From Pseudomonadota bacterium (GTDB taxonomy: Bacteria; Myxococcota; Myxococcia; Myxococcales; Myxococcaceae), in assembly GCA_023423535.1 (NCBI GenBank), contig JAFAFL010000083.1, forward strand, positions 1 through 7,970: DNA of 7,970 nt. Reading direction: 5' to 3'. This document shows, one piece after another, positions 1 through 5,352 of the stretch (position 1 is the stretch's first letter; each line of letters starts with the position of its first letter). The notes under the pieces are model-generated. The model was not told where the DNA came from. It worked only from the letters and a program-made list of their open reading frames with translations, and did no database searches. A program made the position numbers and the translations under genes.

Positions 1-520
1 GGTCCAGATCGCTCTTCTCGCGCTCCGCCCGCGTGGGGTTGGCGACGAACTGGCCATCCACCCGGCCCACCCGGATGCCGGCAATGGGGCCGTTGAACGG
101 GATGTTGGACACCCACAGCGCCGCGGAGGCGCCGGTGATGGCGTGGATGTCGCCTTCGTTCTCGGGGTCGCTGGAGATGACCGACGCGATGAGCTGCGTC
201 TCGTAGGCGTAGCCTTCCGGGAACAGCGGCCGGCAGGACCGGTCCACGATCCGGGAGGTCAACGTCTCCTTCTCCGTCAGCCGGCCCTCACGCTTGAAGT
301 AGCTGCCGGGGATCTTGCCCGCCGAAAACAGCTTCTCCTGGTAGTCCACCGTCAGAGGGAGGAAGTCGACGTCCTTCTTCTCCTTCGCGGACACCGCGGT
401 GACCAAAAGCATGGTGTCGCCGTAGCGCACCACCACCGATCCATCCGCCTGCTTGGCCCAATGCCCCGTCTCCAGGGTCAGTTCGGAGCCGCCCACCTTC
501 ACGCTCTTCTTCAGATGCAT
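1..520 (-). CDS. pnp: Polyribonucleotide nucleotidyltransferase (PNPase), N-terminal part
   Basis: PNPase is a cytoplasmic trimeric 3'-to-5' phosphorolytic exoribonuclease that degrades mRNA with inorganic phosphate and is often part of a degradosome. About 173 N-terminal codons are visible; the gene runs off the left edge (the family is usually near 700 residues). The protein starts MHLKKSVKVGG, the ATG being the complement of 518-520. It then shows the first RNase PH-like domain, with VVVRYGDTMLLVTAV, the stretch DFLPLTVDYQEK, GKIPGSYFKREGR containing the basic RNA-contact loop, RIVDRSCRPLFP and SNIPFNGPIAGIRVG. The phosphorolytic site lies mainly in the second PH domain, which with the KH and S1 domains is outside the window. 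It follows rpsO on the same strand after 242 bases, the classical order. The Shine-Dalgarno GGAAGAG ends four bases before the ATG and lies inside a hairpin. Identity is very secure. Confidence 0.96.
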   Translation of the reverse strand, partial: MHLKKSVKVGGSELTLETGHWAKQADGSVVVRYGDTMLLVTAVSAKEKKDVDFLPLTVDYQEKLFSAGKIPGSYFKREGRLTEKETLTSRIVDRSCRPLFPEGYAYETQLIASVISSDPENEGDIHAITGASAALWVSNIPFNGPIAGIRVGRVDGQFVANPTRAEREKSDLD

Positions 521-524
521 TTGT

Positions 525-564
525 CTCTTCCGTACGAGTGTTCAGACTGCTTGTACGGGAAGAG
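525..564 (-). promoter_or_regulatory. Hairpin burying the pnp Shine-Dalgarno sequence
   Basis: On the minus-strand RNA, CTCTTCCCGTAC (complement of 553-564) can pair with GTACGGAAGAG (complement of 525-535). This gives 11 base pairs with one bulged C and a 17-base loop. The 3' arm contains the GGAAGAG Shine-Dalgarno sequence of pnp, and the stem ends four bases before the ATG, so the folded form would hide the ribosome site. In E. coli the pnp leader forms an RNase III-cleaved stem through which PNPase represses itself. A related function here is an inference from position and pairing alone. Confidence 0.55.
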
Positions 565-718
565 GCGTGAGGCTCCTTCTGGCCACCTTCAGGAGCTTTT
601 GATCCTTCATCTCACAGGCCGAACACCACAGCTCAGCCCGCCAAATCGAGAACCAAAAACTCCGCCCAGAAACCGACTGGAGTCCTTCCGCCCGCCTCCC
701 GCGCCCTACAACGATTGC

Positions 719-747
719 GGGGCGTCAGGATCCACTCCCGACGCCCC
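719..747 (-). terminator. Hairpin after rpsO: possible partial terminator or processing site
   Basis: On the minus strand GGGGCGTC and GACGCCCC form a perfect 8-base-pair GC-rich stem with a 13-base loop, beginning 15 bases past the rpsO stop codon. It is followed by GCAATCGTTG and not by a run of T, so it does not meet the usual rule for a strong intrinsic terminator. In E. coli the rpsO-pnp junction has an attenuating terminator and RNase cleavage sites. A leaky terminator, or a 3' end that protects rpsO mRNA after cleavage, fits the position. Confidence 0.4.
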
Positions 748-762
748 TTTGAAACCGCCCGG

Positions 763-1032
763 CTACTTGCGGATGCCGAGCCCTTCGATCAGCTTCTTGT
801 ACCGGTCGGGGCTCTTGCCCTTGAGGTAGTCCAGAAGCCGCCGCCGCTGACCGACCATCTTCAACAGGCCGCGGCGCGAGTGGTGATCCTTCTTGTGGGT
901 CTTGAAGTGCTCGGTGAGCTGGGTGATGCGCTCGGACAGCAGCGCCACCTGGACCTCGGGAGAACCGGTGTCCGACTCGTGCGTGCGGAACTTCTCGACC
1001 AGCGACGTCTTCTGCTCTGCGGTGACCGCCAT
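763..1032 (-). CDS. rpsO: 30S ribosomal protein S15
   Basis: S15 is a primary binding protein of the 30S central domain; it contacts the 16S three-way junction of helices 20-22 and nucleates assembly of the platform. The 89-residue product matches the family length and has its hallmark stretches: ESDTGSPEVQVALLSERI near residues 19-36, the conserved THKKDHHSRRGLL loop (45-57) that contacts rRNA, and RRRLLDYLKGKSPDRY. The ATG (complement of 1030-1032) is supported by the strong site AAGGA ten bases upstream, and the initial MAV is usual for S15. It has its own promoter (1132-1160) and a structured leader, is divergent from the cysteine-rich lipoprotein gene, and is followed by pnp. Identity is secure. 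Confidence 0.98.
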   Translation of the reverse strand: MAVTAEQKTSLVEKFRTHESDTGSPEVQVALLSERITQLTEHFKTHKKDHHSRRGLLKMVGQRRRLLDYLKGKSPDRYKKLIEGLGIRK

Positions 1033-1049
1033 GATGCGTACTTCCTTCG

Positions 1050-1127
1050 ACCGCTCCTCTGGAGACGCCCGGTCCGCGGAGCGGTGCAGGCCGGGCCAAC
1101 AGCTGCGTGACGGGTGTTAACCCGGCC
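1050..1127 (-). promoter_or_regulatory. Structured rpsO 5' leader, candidate S15 autoregulatory RNA
   Basis: The predicted rpsO leader can form two hairpins. The first (complement of 1089-1127), almost at the predicted transcript start, is a 13-base-pair stem of GGCCGGGUUAACA with UGUUGGCCCGGCC, including two adjacent U·G pairs next to a G-C run, and a 13-base loop. On the plus strand those two positions become C-A mismatches, so the stem is better as minus-strand RNA. The second (complement of 1050-1085) is an 8-base-pair stem of ACCGCUCC with GGAGCGGU ending one base before the AAGGAAG ribosome site region. S15 represses its own translation through leader RNA in several bacterial groups, using unrelated folds. 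That this leader does so is an inference. Confidence 0.5.
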
Positions 1128-1131
1128 CGCG

Positions 1132-1160
1132 CGTATAGTCGTCCCCGATCTGCCGGTCAA
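1132..1160 (-). promoter_or_regulatory. Sigma-70-type promoter for rpsO
   Basis: On the minus strand there is TTGACC (complement of 1155-1160, 5 of 6 matches to TTGACA), a spacer of exactly 17 bases, and TATACG (complement of 1132-1137, 4 of 6 matches to TATAAT). The predicted start is near 1125-1127, giving a leader of about 93-95 bases before the rpsO ATG and placing the first leader hairpin at the very 5' end. A promoter is needed here because the usual upstream genes are cut off by an opposing gene. It lies in the divergent region, so a regulator bound here could also affect the lipoprotein gene. Confidence 0.7.
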
Positions 1161-1242
1161 CCTTCCCAGCCCGCGCAGCAGGCGTGCGCAAGGGCCGTCT
1201 GGGGAGGGGAAATTCTGCCCGTCAGCCAGCGTGGCTCTTCTC

Positions 1243-3156
1243 GTGCACCTTCGTCTTTCGATCCTCCACCTGCCCCTCCTCCTGCTCGCCCTCTGGGCGG
1301 GCGGCTGCGCGAAGACCTCGAAGTGCCCCGCCACCTGCGAGTCGCTCGGCGAGCGTTGCGGCCTCGTGGATGACGGGTGCGGCGGACAGCTCGACTGCGG
1401 CCCCTGTGGCACGTGCACGCCGGCCGTCTGCGCGCCCGGTCAGTGCGGCGAGCTCTCCGACGGCTGCGGCGGGGTGATCGACTGTGGCGGTTGCGCGGAG
1501 GGCGAGGCCTGCGGGCGCGGCGGGAAGAACCTGTGCGGATGCCAGCCAGAGGGCTGCGCGGCGCAGGGGAAGAACTGCGGCACGGTGGACGACGGCTGCG
1601 GCGGGACCGTTTTCTGCGGGGCCTGCACCCATCCCGAACGCTGCGGCGGCGGCGGCGAGGCGAACGTCTGCGGCTGCCAGAAGGTCTCCTGCGCGCAACA
1701 GGAGAAGAACTGCGGCGCCATCCCCGACGGGTGCGGCGGGATGCAGGACTGCGGGGGGTGCAGCGAGGGCCAGACCTGCGGCGGCGGCGGCAAGCCGAAC
1801 GTGTGCGGCTGCACGAAGAAGACCTGCGGCGACGTGGGCTTCCTCTGCGGCATCGCGCACGACGACGGCTGCGGCGGCACCTTCACCTGCCCCTGCGGCA
1901 CCGGCGCGGTCTGCGATCCGGACACCTTCGTCTGCCAGTCGAAGGCGGCCTTCTGCAGCGTGCGAGGCGCGGAGTGCGGCGAGGTCCGGGACGCGTGCGG
2001 CTCGCGGGTAGCGAACTGCGGCTTCTGCACCGCGCCGCTGGTCTGCGAGGACAACCAGTGCGTGCCCTGCTCTCGGCAGACCTGCGACACGCTGGGCGCG
2101 ACCTGCGGTGCGTGGCCGGACGGCTGCGGAGGCCTCGTGGAGTGCGGGGAGTGCGGCCCCGGCACCGTGTGCGACGCGCTGGGGAAGTCGTGCGTGCCCT
2201 GTCAGCCGCAGACCTGCGCGGACGTCGGCGCGGCCTGCGGGACGATCAGCGACGGCTGCGGCGGGACGCTCTCCTGTGGCGTGTGCCCCTCTCCGCTCGA
2301 GTGCGGCGTGAAGACGCCGAACCAGTGCGATCCGCCGAAGGGCTGCGAGACGGTGGGCGCGGTCTGCGGCGACGTGCAGGACGCCTGCGGCAACTTCCTC
2401 GAGTGCGGCCCCATGTGCGACGGCAAGGACTGGTGCGTGGACGGCCAGTACGAGACCTGCAACCCCGGCACCTGCATCGACTTCGGCGCGCAGTGCGGCT
2501 CGGTGGACAACGGCTGCTGCACGCTCCTGCAGTGCGGCGAGTGCCCGCTGGGCAAGTGCTGCGAGAACGGCAAGTGCATCGAGCCGCGCACGGTGACCTG
2601 CGAGGACGTGGGCCTCGAGTGCGGCGTGCTCAACTCGCCCTGCCTCACCCCGCTGAACTGCGGCGCGTGCCCGCCGGCAGAACTCTGCAACGGCGGCAAG
2701 TGCGTGCCGTGTGTGGCGGACACCTGCGCGTCGCTCGGCAAGCAGTGCGGGGTGTGGGCGGACGGGTGCGGCGGGACCGTCTCCTGCGGCGGGTGCCCCC
2801 AGAACGGCGTGTGCACCGACACCGGCCAGTGCTGCAACCCCACCACGTGCGCGGGCGCGGGCGCGGCGTGCGGACAGATCGCTGACGGATGCGGCGGGCA
2901 GCTCTCCTGCGGCACGTGCCCGCCTGGCGAGGTCTGCCACGGCAACAGCTGCTGCACGCCTCAGTCGGTGTGCGGCGCGGGCCACTGCGGCGCGAGGCCG
3001 GACGGCTGCGGCGGGACCATCGCGTGCCCCTCCTGCCAGACCGGCCAGGTCTGCACCCCGAGCGGCGTCTGCTGTGCACCCGCCGTGTGTGGCCCGGGGA
3101 TGTGCGGCACCGTCCCGGACGGGTGCGGCGGATCGATCACCTGTCAGTGCGGCTGA
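1243..3156 (+). CDS. Cysteine-rich repeat lipoprotein (15 DGCGG-type units), function unknown
   Basis: I do not recognise a named function. From the GTG at 1243 the product has 637 residues. It begins with a short lipoprotein-like signal peptide: Arg at residue 4, a hydrophobic core rich in Leu, and LWAGGC ending at Cys22, an acceptable though loose lipobox (Ala at -3). The mature part is almost wholly tandem units of about 40-45 residues of the form C-x-G-x2-CG-x3-DGCGG-x3-CG-x-C followed by two or more further cysteines. There are 14 units plus a terminal half unit, about 115 cysteines in some 616 residues (near 19%). Even pairing into disulfides outside the cytoplasm is likely; metal binding is less so. 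No transmembrane helix, catalytic domain or C-terminal sorting signal follows. A GTG at 1231 is an alternative start. The purine-rich GGGGAGGGGA (1201-1210) is too far from either for a normal ribosome site. The gene is divergent from rpsO and converges on the MoaD-like gene 18 bases away. Similar Cys-repeat proteins occur in myxobacteria; as I recall some carry misleading enzyme names in automatic annotation, which nothing here supports. Confidence 0.85.
   Translation: MHLRLSILHLPLLLLALWAGGCAKTSKCPATCESLGERCGLVDDGCGGQLDCGPCGTCTPAVCAPGQCGELSDGCGGVIDCGGCAEGEACGRGGKNLCGCQPEGCAAQGKNCGTVDDGCGGTVFCGACTHPERCGGGGEANVCGCQKVSCAQQEKNCGAIPDGCGGMQDCGGCSEGQTCGGGGKPNVCGCTKKTCGDVGFLCGIAHDDGCGGTFTCPCGTGAVCDPDTFVCQSKAAFCSVRGAECGEVRDACGSRVANCGFCTAPLVCEDNQCVPCSRQTCDTLGATCGAWPDGCGGLVECGECGPGTVCDALGKSCVPCQPQTCADVGAACGTISDGCGGTLSCGVCPSPLECGVKTPNQCDPPKGCETVGAVCGDVQDACGNFLECGPMCDGKDWCVDGQYETCNPGTCIDFGAQCGSVDNGCCTLLQCGECPLGKCCENGKCIEPRTVTCEDVGLECGVLNSPCLTPLNCGACPPAELCNGGKCVPCVADTCASLGKQCGVWADGCGGTVSCGGCPQNGVCTDTGQCCNPTTCAGAGAACGQIADGCGGQLSCGTCPPGEVCHGNSCCTPQSVCGAGHCGARPDGCGGTIACPSCQTGQVCTPSGVCCAPAVCGPGMCGTVPDGCGGSITCQCG
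1324..3153 (+). repeat. Fifteen tandem cysteine-rich protein repeats
   Basis: The coding repeat has a period of about 120-135 bases. Units with an intact DGCGG core are 1-5, 7, 8 and 12-15. Units 6 and 9 have DACG, unit 10 DNGCC and unit 11 NSPCL in the core position. The cysteines framing the core are kept even in degenerate units. Units 3 and 4 share an insert with GGGG and NVCGC. The last unit stops after SITCQCG. The array probably grew by unequal recombination and then diverged, since the DNA copies are no longer identical. Confidence 0.85.
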
Positions 3157-3163
3157 GCCGTCC

Positions 3164-3177
3164 TGACGCCGGCGTCA
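3164..3177. other. Palindrome between convergent gene ends
   Basis: TGACGCCGGCGTCA is a perfect 14-base palindrome in the 18-base gap between the lipoprotein stop (3154-3156) and the opposing stop (3175-3177), with which it overlaps. As RNA it gives at best a five-pair stem with a four-base loop, and neither strand has a T-run after it, so an intrinsic terminator is not supported. It could help stop convergent transcription, bind a dimeric protein, or be chance in G+C-rich DNA. Confidence 0.3.
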
Positions 3178-3447
3178 CGAATCCGCGAGCCGCTTCGGGT
3201 CGTCCACCACCAGCACCAGCGCCTGGCCCTCGCGAAGGCGCAGCTCGCCGGGGTCCGTCATCAGCCCGAGCTGGATGCGGGTGTGCGAACCCTCGTGCGG
3301 CATGAGGTGGAAGGCCTTCGGATAGAGCGCGAACAGCGTCTGCAGCAGGTCGCCCAGCTGCGCCTCCGGCGGCACCGCGAGGTCCACCCGGCGCCGTCCG
3401 TCGAACGCGGGCCGCAGGGGCCCGGGGATGTGCACGGTGACGTTCAC
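3175..3447 (-). CDS. MoaD/ThiS-like beta-grasp protein lacking C-terminal Gly-Gly
   Basis: The 90-residue product opens with VTVHIPGPLRPAFDGRRRVDL, then PPEAQLGDLLQTLFALYPKAF and, near the end, LRLREGQALVLVVDD. The order (beta-hairpin, helix with a GDLL start, final strand after an EGQ turn) is that of MoaD/ThiS ubiquitin-like sulfur carriers. Those end in Gly-Gly, the site of adenylation and thiocarboxylation, whereas this one ends in DDPKRLADS. Canonical sulfur transfer is therefore not expected without an unusual activation. It starts with GTG (complement of 3445-3447), preceded by AGGGTGG eight bases upstream, which overlaps the truB stop region. The gap to truB is 12 bases, so it is probably the last gene of the infB operon and translated with truB. 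No molybdopterin or thiamine gene is in view. The fold assignment is moderate and the function unknown. Confidence 0.7.
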   Translation of the reverse strand: MNVTVHIPGPLRPAFDGRRRVDLAVPPEAQLGDLLQTLFALYPKAFHLMPHEGSHTRIQLGLMTDPGELRLREGQALVLVVDDPKRLADS

Positions 3448-3459
3448 GCGTGCGCCACC

Positions 3460-4344
3460 CTAACCGCCTCCCGCCAGCACGCGCAGGTAGCGCAGCCGAC
3501 CGCTCGCCTCGACCTCGGCCAGCGCGAGCAGCGCATCGTCAGGGCCCATCACCCTGAGGCGCTCGCCCGCCGGATGCCCGCTGCCGGAGAGCCGCTGCCC
3601 GTGCTTCACCCGCTCCGCGTCGCGCGCATCGACCACGAACGAGGGCAGTTCGCTCAGCGCCTCGGCCTCGCCCACCAGCCGGCCCATGGCAACCGAGGGC
3701 TCCCGTTCCAGCGCGTCCAGCGACAGCGCCTGATCGATGCGAAACGGCCCCACCTGCACCCGCCGCAGCGCGGTGAGGTGCGCCAGCGTTCCCAGCGCCC
3801 GCCCCAGCTCCTGCGCCAGCGTGCGCACGTAGAACCCCTTCGAGCAGCGCACGTAGAAGCGGAAGCCTTCTGCGGTGACCTCGCGCAGCGTGAGCTCGTG
3901 CACGGTGACCTCGCGGGCCGGGCGCTCCACCTCCACGCCCTCGCGCGCGAGCTCGTAGAGCCTCTTCCCGCCGATCTTCACTGCAGAGAACATGGGCGGG
4001 GTCTGGGGGAACGTGCCGCGGAAGCGCGACAGCGCCGCCTCCAGGGCCTCGGCGCTCAGCGCGCCCGGAGGCACCGGCGCCTCGGCCACGACCTTCCCGT
4101 CCGCATCGAGCGTGTCGGTCTCCGCACCGAGCCGCAGCTCCGCCTCATAGGCCTTCTCGCCGAGCGTGATGTGCCCGGCCACCCGCGTGGCCACGCCCAC
4201 GCAGATGGGCAGCACACCGGTGGCCATGGGATCCAACGTCCCGGTGTGACCGGCCTTCTTCGTCCGCAGCGCGCGCCGCACCCGGGCGACCACGTCGAAC
4301 GAGGTCACCCCGCGCGGCTTGTCGATCACGAGCACGCCGTCCAT
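3460..4344 (-). CDS. truB: tRNA pseudouridine(55) synthase
   Basis: TruB converts U55 of the T loop of most tRNAs to pseudouridine in the cytoplasm and also acts as a tRNA folding chaperone. The 294-residue product has all family motifs: LVIDKPRGVTSFDVV at the N-terminus, GHTGTLDPMATGVLP (32-46) with catalytic Asp38, KAYEAELRLG (64-73) with the active-site Tyr66, MFSAVKIGGKRLYELAR (118-134), and RCSKGFYVRTL (166-176) with Arg174. The last 60 or so residues (SFVVDARDAERVKHGQRL onward) look like the small PUA-like C-terminal domain. Length and motif order are normal. The ATG is the complement of 4342-4344, 20 bases after the rbfA stop; I see no strong ribosome site, so coupling to rbfA is possible. 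Confidence 0.97.
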   Translation of the reverse strand: MDGVLVIDKPRGVTSFDVVARVRRALRTKKAGHTGTLDPMATGVLPICVGVATRVAGHITLGEKAYEAELRLGAETDTLDADGKVVAEAPVPPGALSAEALEAALSRFRGTFPQTPPMFSAVKIGGKRLYELAREGVEVERPAREVTVHELTLREVTAEGFRFYVRCSKGFYVRTLAQELGRALGTLAHLTALRRVQVGPFRIDQALSLDALEREPSVAMGRLVGEAEALSELPSFVVDARDAERVKHGQRLSGSGHPAGERLRVMGPDDALLALAEVEASGRLRYLRVLAGGG

Positions 4345-4364
4345 GACGAAGGCCGTGGGGCTCC

Positions 4365-4724
4365 CTACTTCCAGCCCTCTTTCGACTTCACCTCGCGCAG
4401 CAGCCGCTCGATCTTGTCCCCCTCGCCGACCGACTCGTCGAACACGAAGTAGATCTCCGGCGACACCCGCAGCTTCACCTGGGCGGTCACCTCGCGGCGC
4501 ACGAAGCCCTTCGCGGCGTCGAGCCCCTTCTGGGTCTCCGCCCGCTCTGCCTCGCTGCCCATGGTGGAGTAGTAGACGCGCGCCACCCGCAGGTCGGGCG
4601 ACATCTTCACGCCGGTGATGGTCACGAACCCGATGCGCGGGTCCCGCAGCTCGCCGCGGGTGAAGAGCGCCGCGACCGCCGCCTGCACTTCCTGTCCCAC
4701 CCGATCCGGCCTTGCGTGGCTCAT
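4365..4724 (-). CDS. rbfA: 30S ribosome-binding factor A
   Basis: RbfA is a small KH-fold protein that binds the immature 30S subunit near the 5' end of 16S rRNA, assists late maturation and cold adaptation, and leaves before initiation. The product has 119 residues, typical for the family. It begins MSHARPDRVGQEVQ; the RxxRV-type start is common in RbfA. GELRDPRIGFVTITGVKMSPDL and ARVYYSTMG follow, then DAAKGFVRREV with the AxG kink (71-73) of its KH-like fold, and finally LRVSPEIYFVFDESVGEGDKI. The ATG (complement of 4722-4724) overlaps the TGA of ylxP in an ATGA, indicating translational coupling. An upstream in-frame extension exists but overlaps ylxP and lacks family similarity, so the ATG chosen is the natural start. 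Confidence 0.97.
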   Translation of the reverse strand: MSHARPDRVGQEVQAAVAALFTRGELRDPRIGFVTITGVKMSPDLRVARVYYSTMGSEAERAETQKGLDAAKGFVRREVTAQVKLRVSPEIYFVFDESVGEGDKIERLLREVKSKEGWK

Positions 4725-5311
4725 TTCTTCTCCCAGTCCCGCGGGTTCCGCAGCGCCCTCGCGCGCGCCCGCACGTCGTCCTCGCTCAGCCCCTTGCCCC
4801 TGCCCGCCTTCGACGGCCGGCCACCCGCGGGCGACTCTCCGTCGTGGCGCTCGTGCCAGTCCCCGAGCCCTTCGACCTCCGCCAGCGAGCGATCCCCGCG
4901 GAGCCCCAGCGCCTCGAGGTCCAGCGCCGCGCCCGGGTCGCGCGCAGCACTTCCCGCCTCCTCGCGGTCCGCCGCATCGACGTCCGGCCGCTCCGCTGGA
5001 ACGCCGCGCCCGTAGAGGTCCCTCCCGAACGCGACCGTCTCCACCTCGCGCGCGGTGACCGGCGCGACGTAGAGCTCCTCGATGAAGTGGAGGATCTTGT
5101 CGATCTGCTCCTGCGCGTGCCGCCGGTCGGAGGCGATGACGGCGACCGCGATCTGCGCCTTCTGCCACAGATCCTGGTCATCGACCTCCGCCACCGAGGC
5201 GTTGAAGCGCGCCTTCACCCGGTCGGTGACGCGACGCAGGACCTGCCGCTTCGCCTTGAGCGAACCGGAGTCCGGAATCTGGAGCGTGACGCGGGCGACG
5301 CTGACGAACAT
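4721..5311 (-). CDS. ylxP: YlxP/DUF503 family protein with long C-terminal tail
   Basis: DUF503 proteins (YlxP in Bacillus) are small and usually lie between infB and rbfA; a role in ribosome or rRNA function is suspected but I know of no settled biochemistry. Residues 1 to about 95 fit the family: MFVSVARVTLQIPDSGSLKAKR with the hallmark SLKxKR, then NASVAEVDDQDLWQKAQIAVAVIASD and a helix HAQEQIDKILHFIEELY. The family is normally about 90-100 residues, but this protein has 196. The second half (about 100-196) is low in complexity, rich in Ala, Gly, Asp, Glu and Arg, and ends in a likely helix, LSEDDVRARARALRNPRDW, with a basic KK terminus. No stop or frameshift separates the parts and G/C third-position bias continues, so the tail is probably real. 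The ATG is the complement of 5309-5311 and a GGGTGAAG element precedes it. The stop overlaps the rbfA start. Confidence 0.9.
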   Translation of the reverse strand: MFVSVARVTLQIPDSGSLKAKRQVLRRVTDRVKARFNASVAEVDDQDLWQKAQIAVAVIASDRRHAQEQIDKILHFIEELYVAPVTAREVETVAFGRDLYGRGVPAERPDVDAADREEAGSAARDPGAALDLEALGLRGDRSLAEVEGLGDWHERHDGESPAGGRPSKAGRGKGLSEDDVRARARALRNPRDWEKK

Positions 5312-5352
5312 GACGCTTCACCCGGTCCTGCTGGAGACGGCGCGGCAGAGCG

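Larger units (their letters stand above)
521..762 (-). other. rpsO-pnp intercistronic region and pnp leader
   Basis: This stretch of 242 bases between the rpsO stop and the pnp start has no supported gene. In transcription order it holds a GC-rich hairpin just after rpsO (719-747), a weaker hairpin with GCTCCT/AGGAGC arms (572-577 with 591-596), and the stem hiding the pnp Shine-Dalgarno sequence (525-564). The middle part (about 600-715) is less G+C-rich than the flanking genes, with T-rich patches. I could not find a convincing -35/-10 pair for a separate pnp promoter, so co-transcription from rpsO with processing is the simplest reading. Confidence 0.6.

Noticed and set aside
572..600. Plus-strand terminator: six-pair stem GCTCCT/AGGAGC followed by TTTT
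   Set aside because: No plus-strand gene reads into it and the stem is short with a 13-base loop. It is noted only as a weak hairpin in the pnp leader.
143..829. A 228-codon plus-strand open frame over pnp and the rpsO end
   Set aside because: Antisense to clear PNPase and S15 coding; the product has no recognisable features.
1107..1139. Plus-strand promoter GTGACG ... TATAGT
   Set aside because: The spacer is 21 bases and the -35 match poor. The same DNA gives a far better minus-strand promoter with a 17-base spacer.
1114..1242. Upstream ATG at 1114 as the lipoprotein start
   Set aside because: It would add 43 Arg/Pro-rich residues before the signal peptide, destroy the lipoprotein reading, lie inside the rpsO promoter and leader, and has no ribosome site.
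1222..2985. A 587-codon open frame on the minus strand across the cysteine-rich gene
   Set aside because: It mirrors the repeated TGC/GGC codons of the plus-strand gene. The translation is Ala/Arg-rich without domains, while the plus frame has a signal peptide and an orderly repeat.
1324..3153. CRISPR-like or satellite repeat array
   Set aside because: The repeats are protein-coding units of about 120-135 bases with diverged DNA and no constant repeat/spacer pattern.
1243..3156. Cysteine-rich gene as a metallothionein or a known enzyme
   Set aside because: It is too long and has a secretion signal, the unit is Gly-rich with a DGCGG core unlike metallothionein, and no catalytic domain is visible.
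3283..4452. A 389-codon plus-strand open frame over truB
   Set aside because: Antisense shadow in G+C-rich DNA; the minus strand encodes a complete TruB with all motifs.
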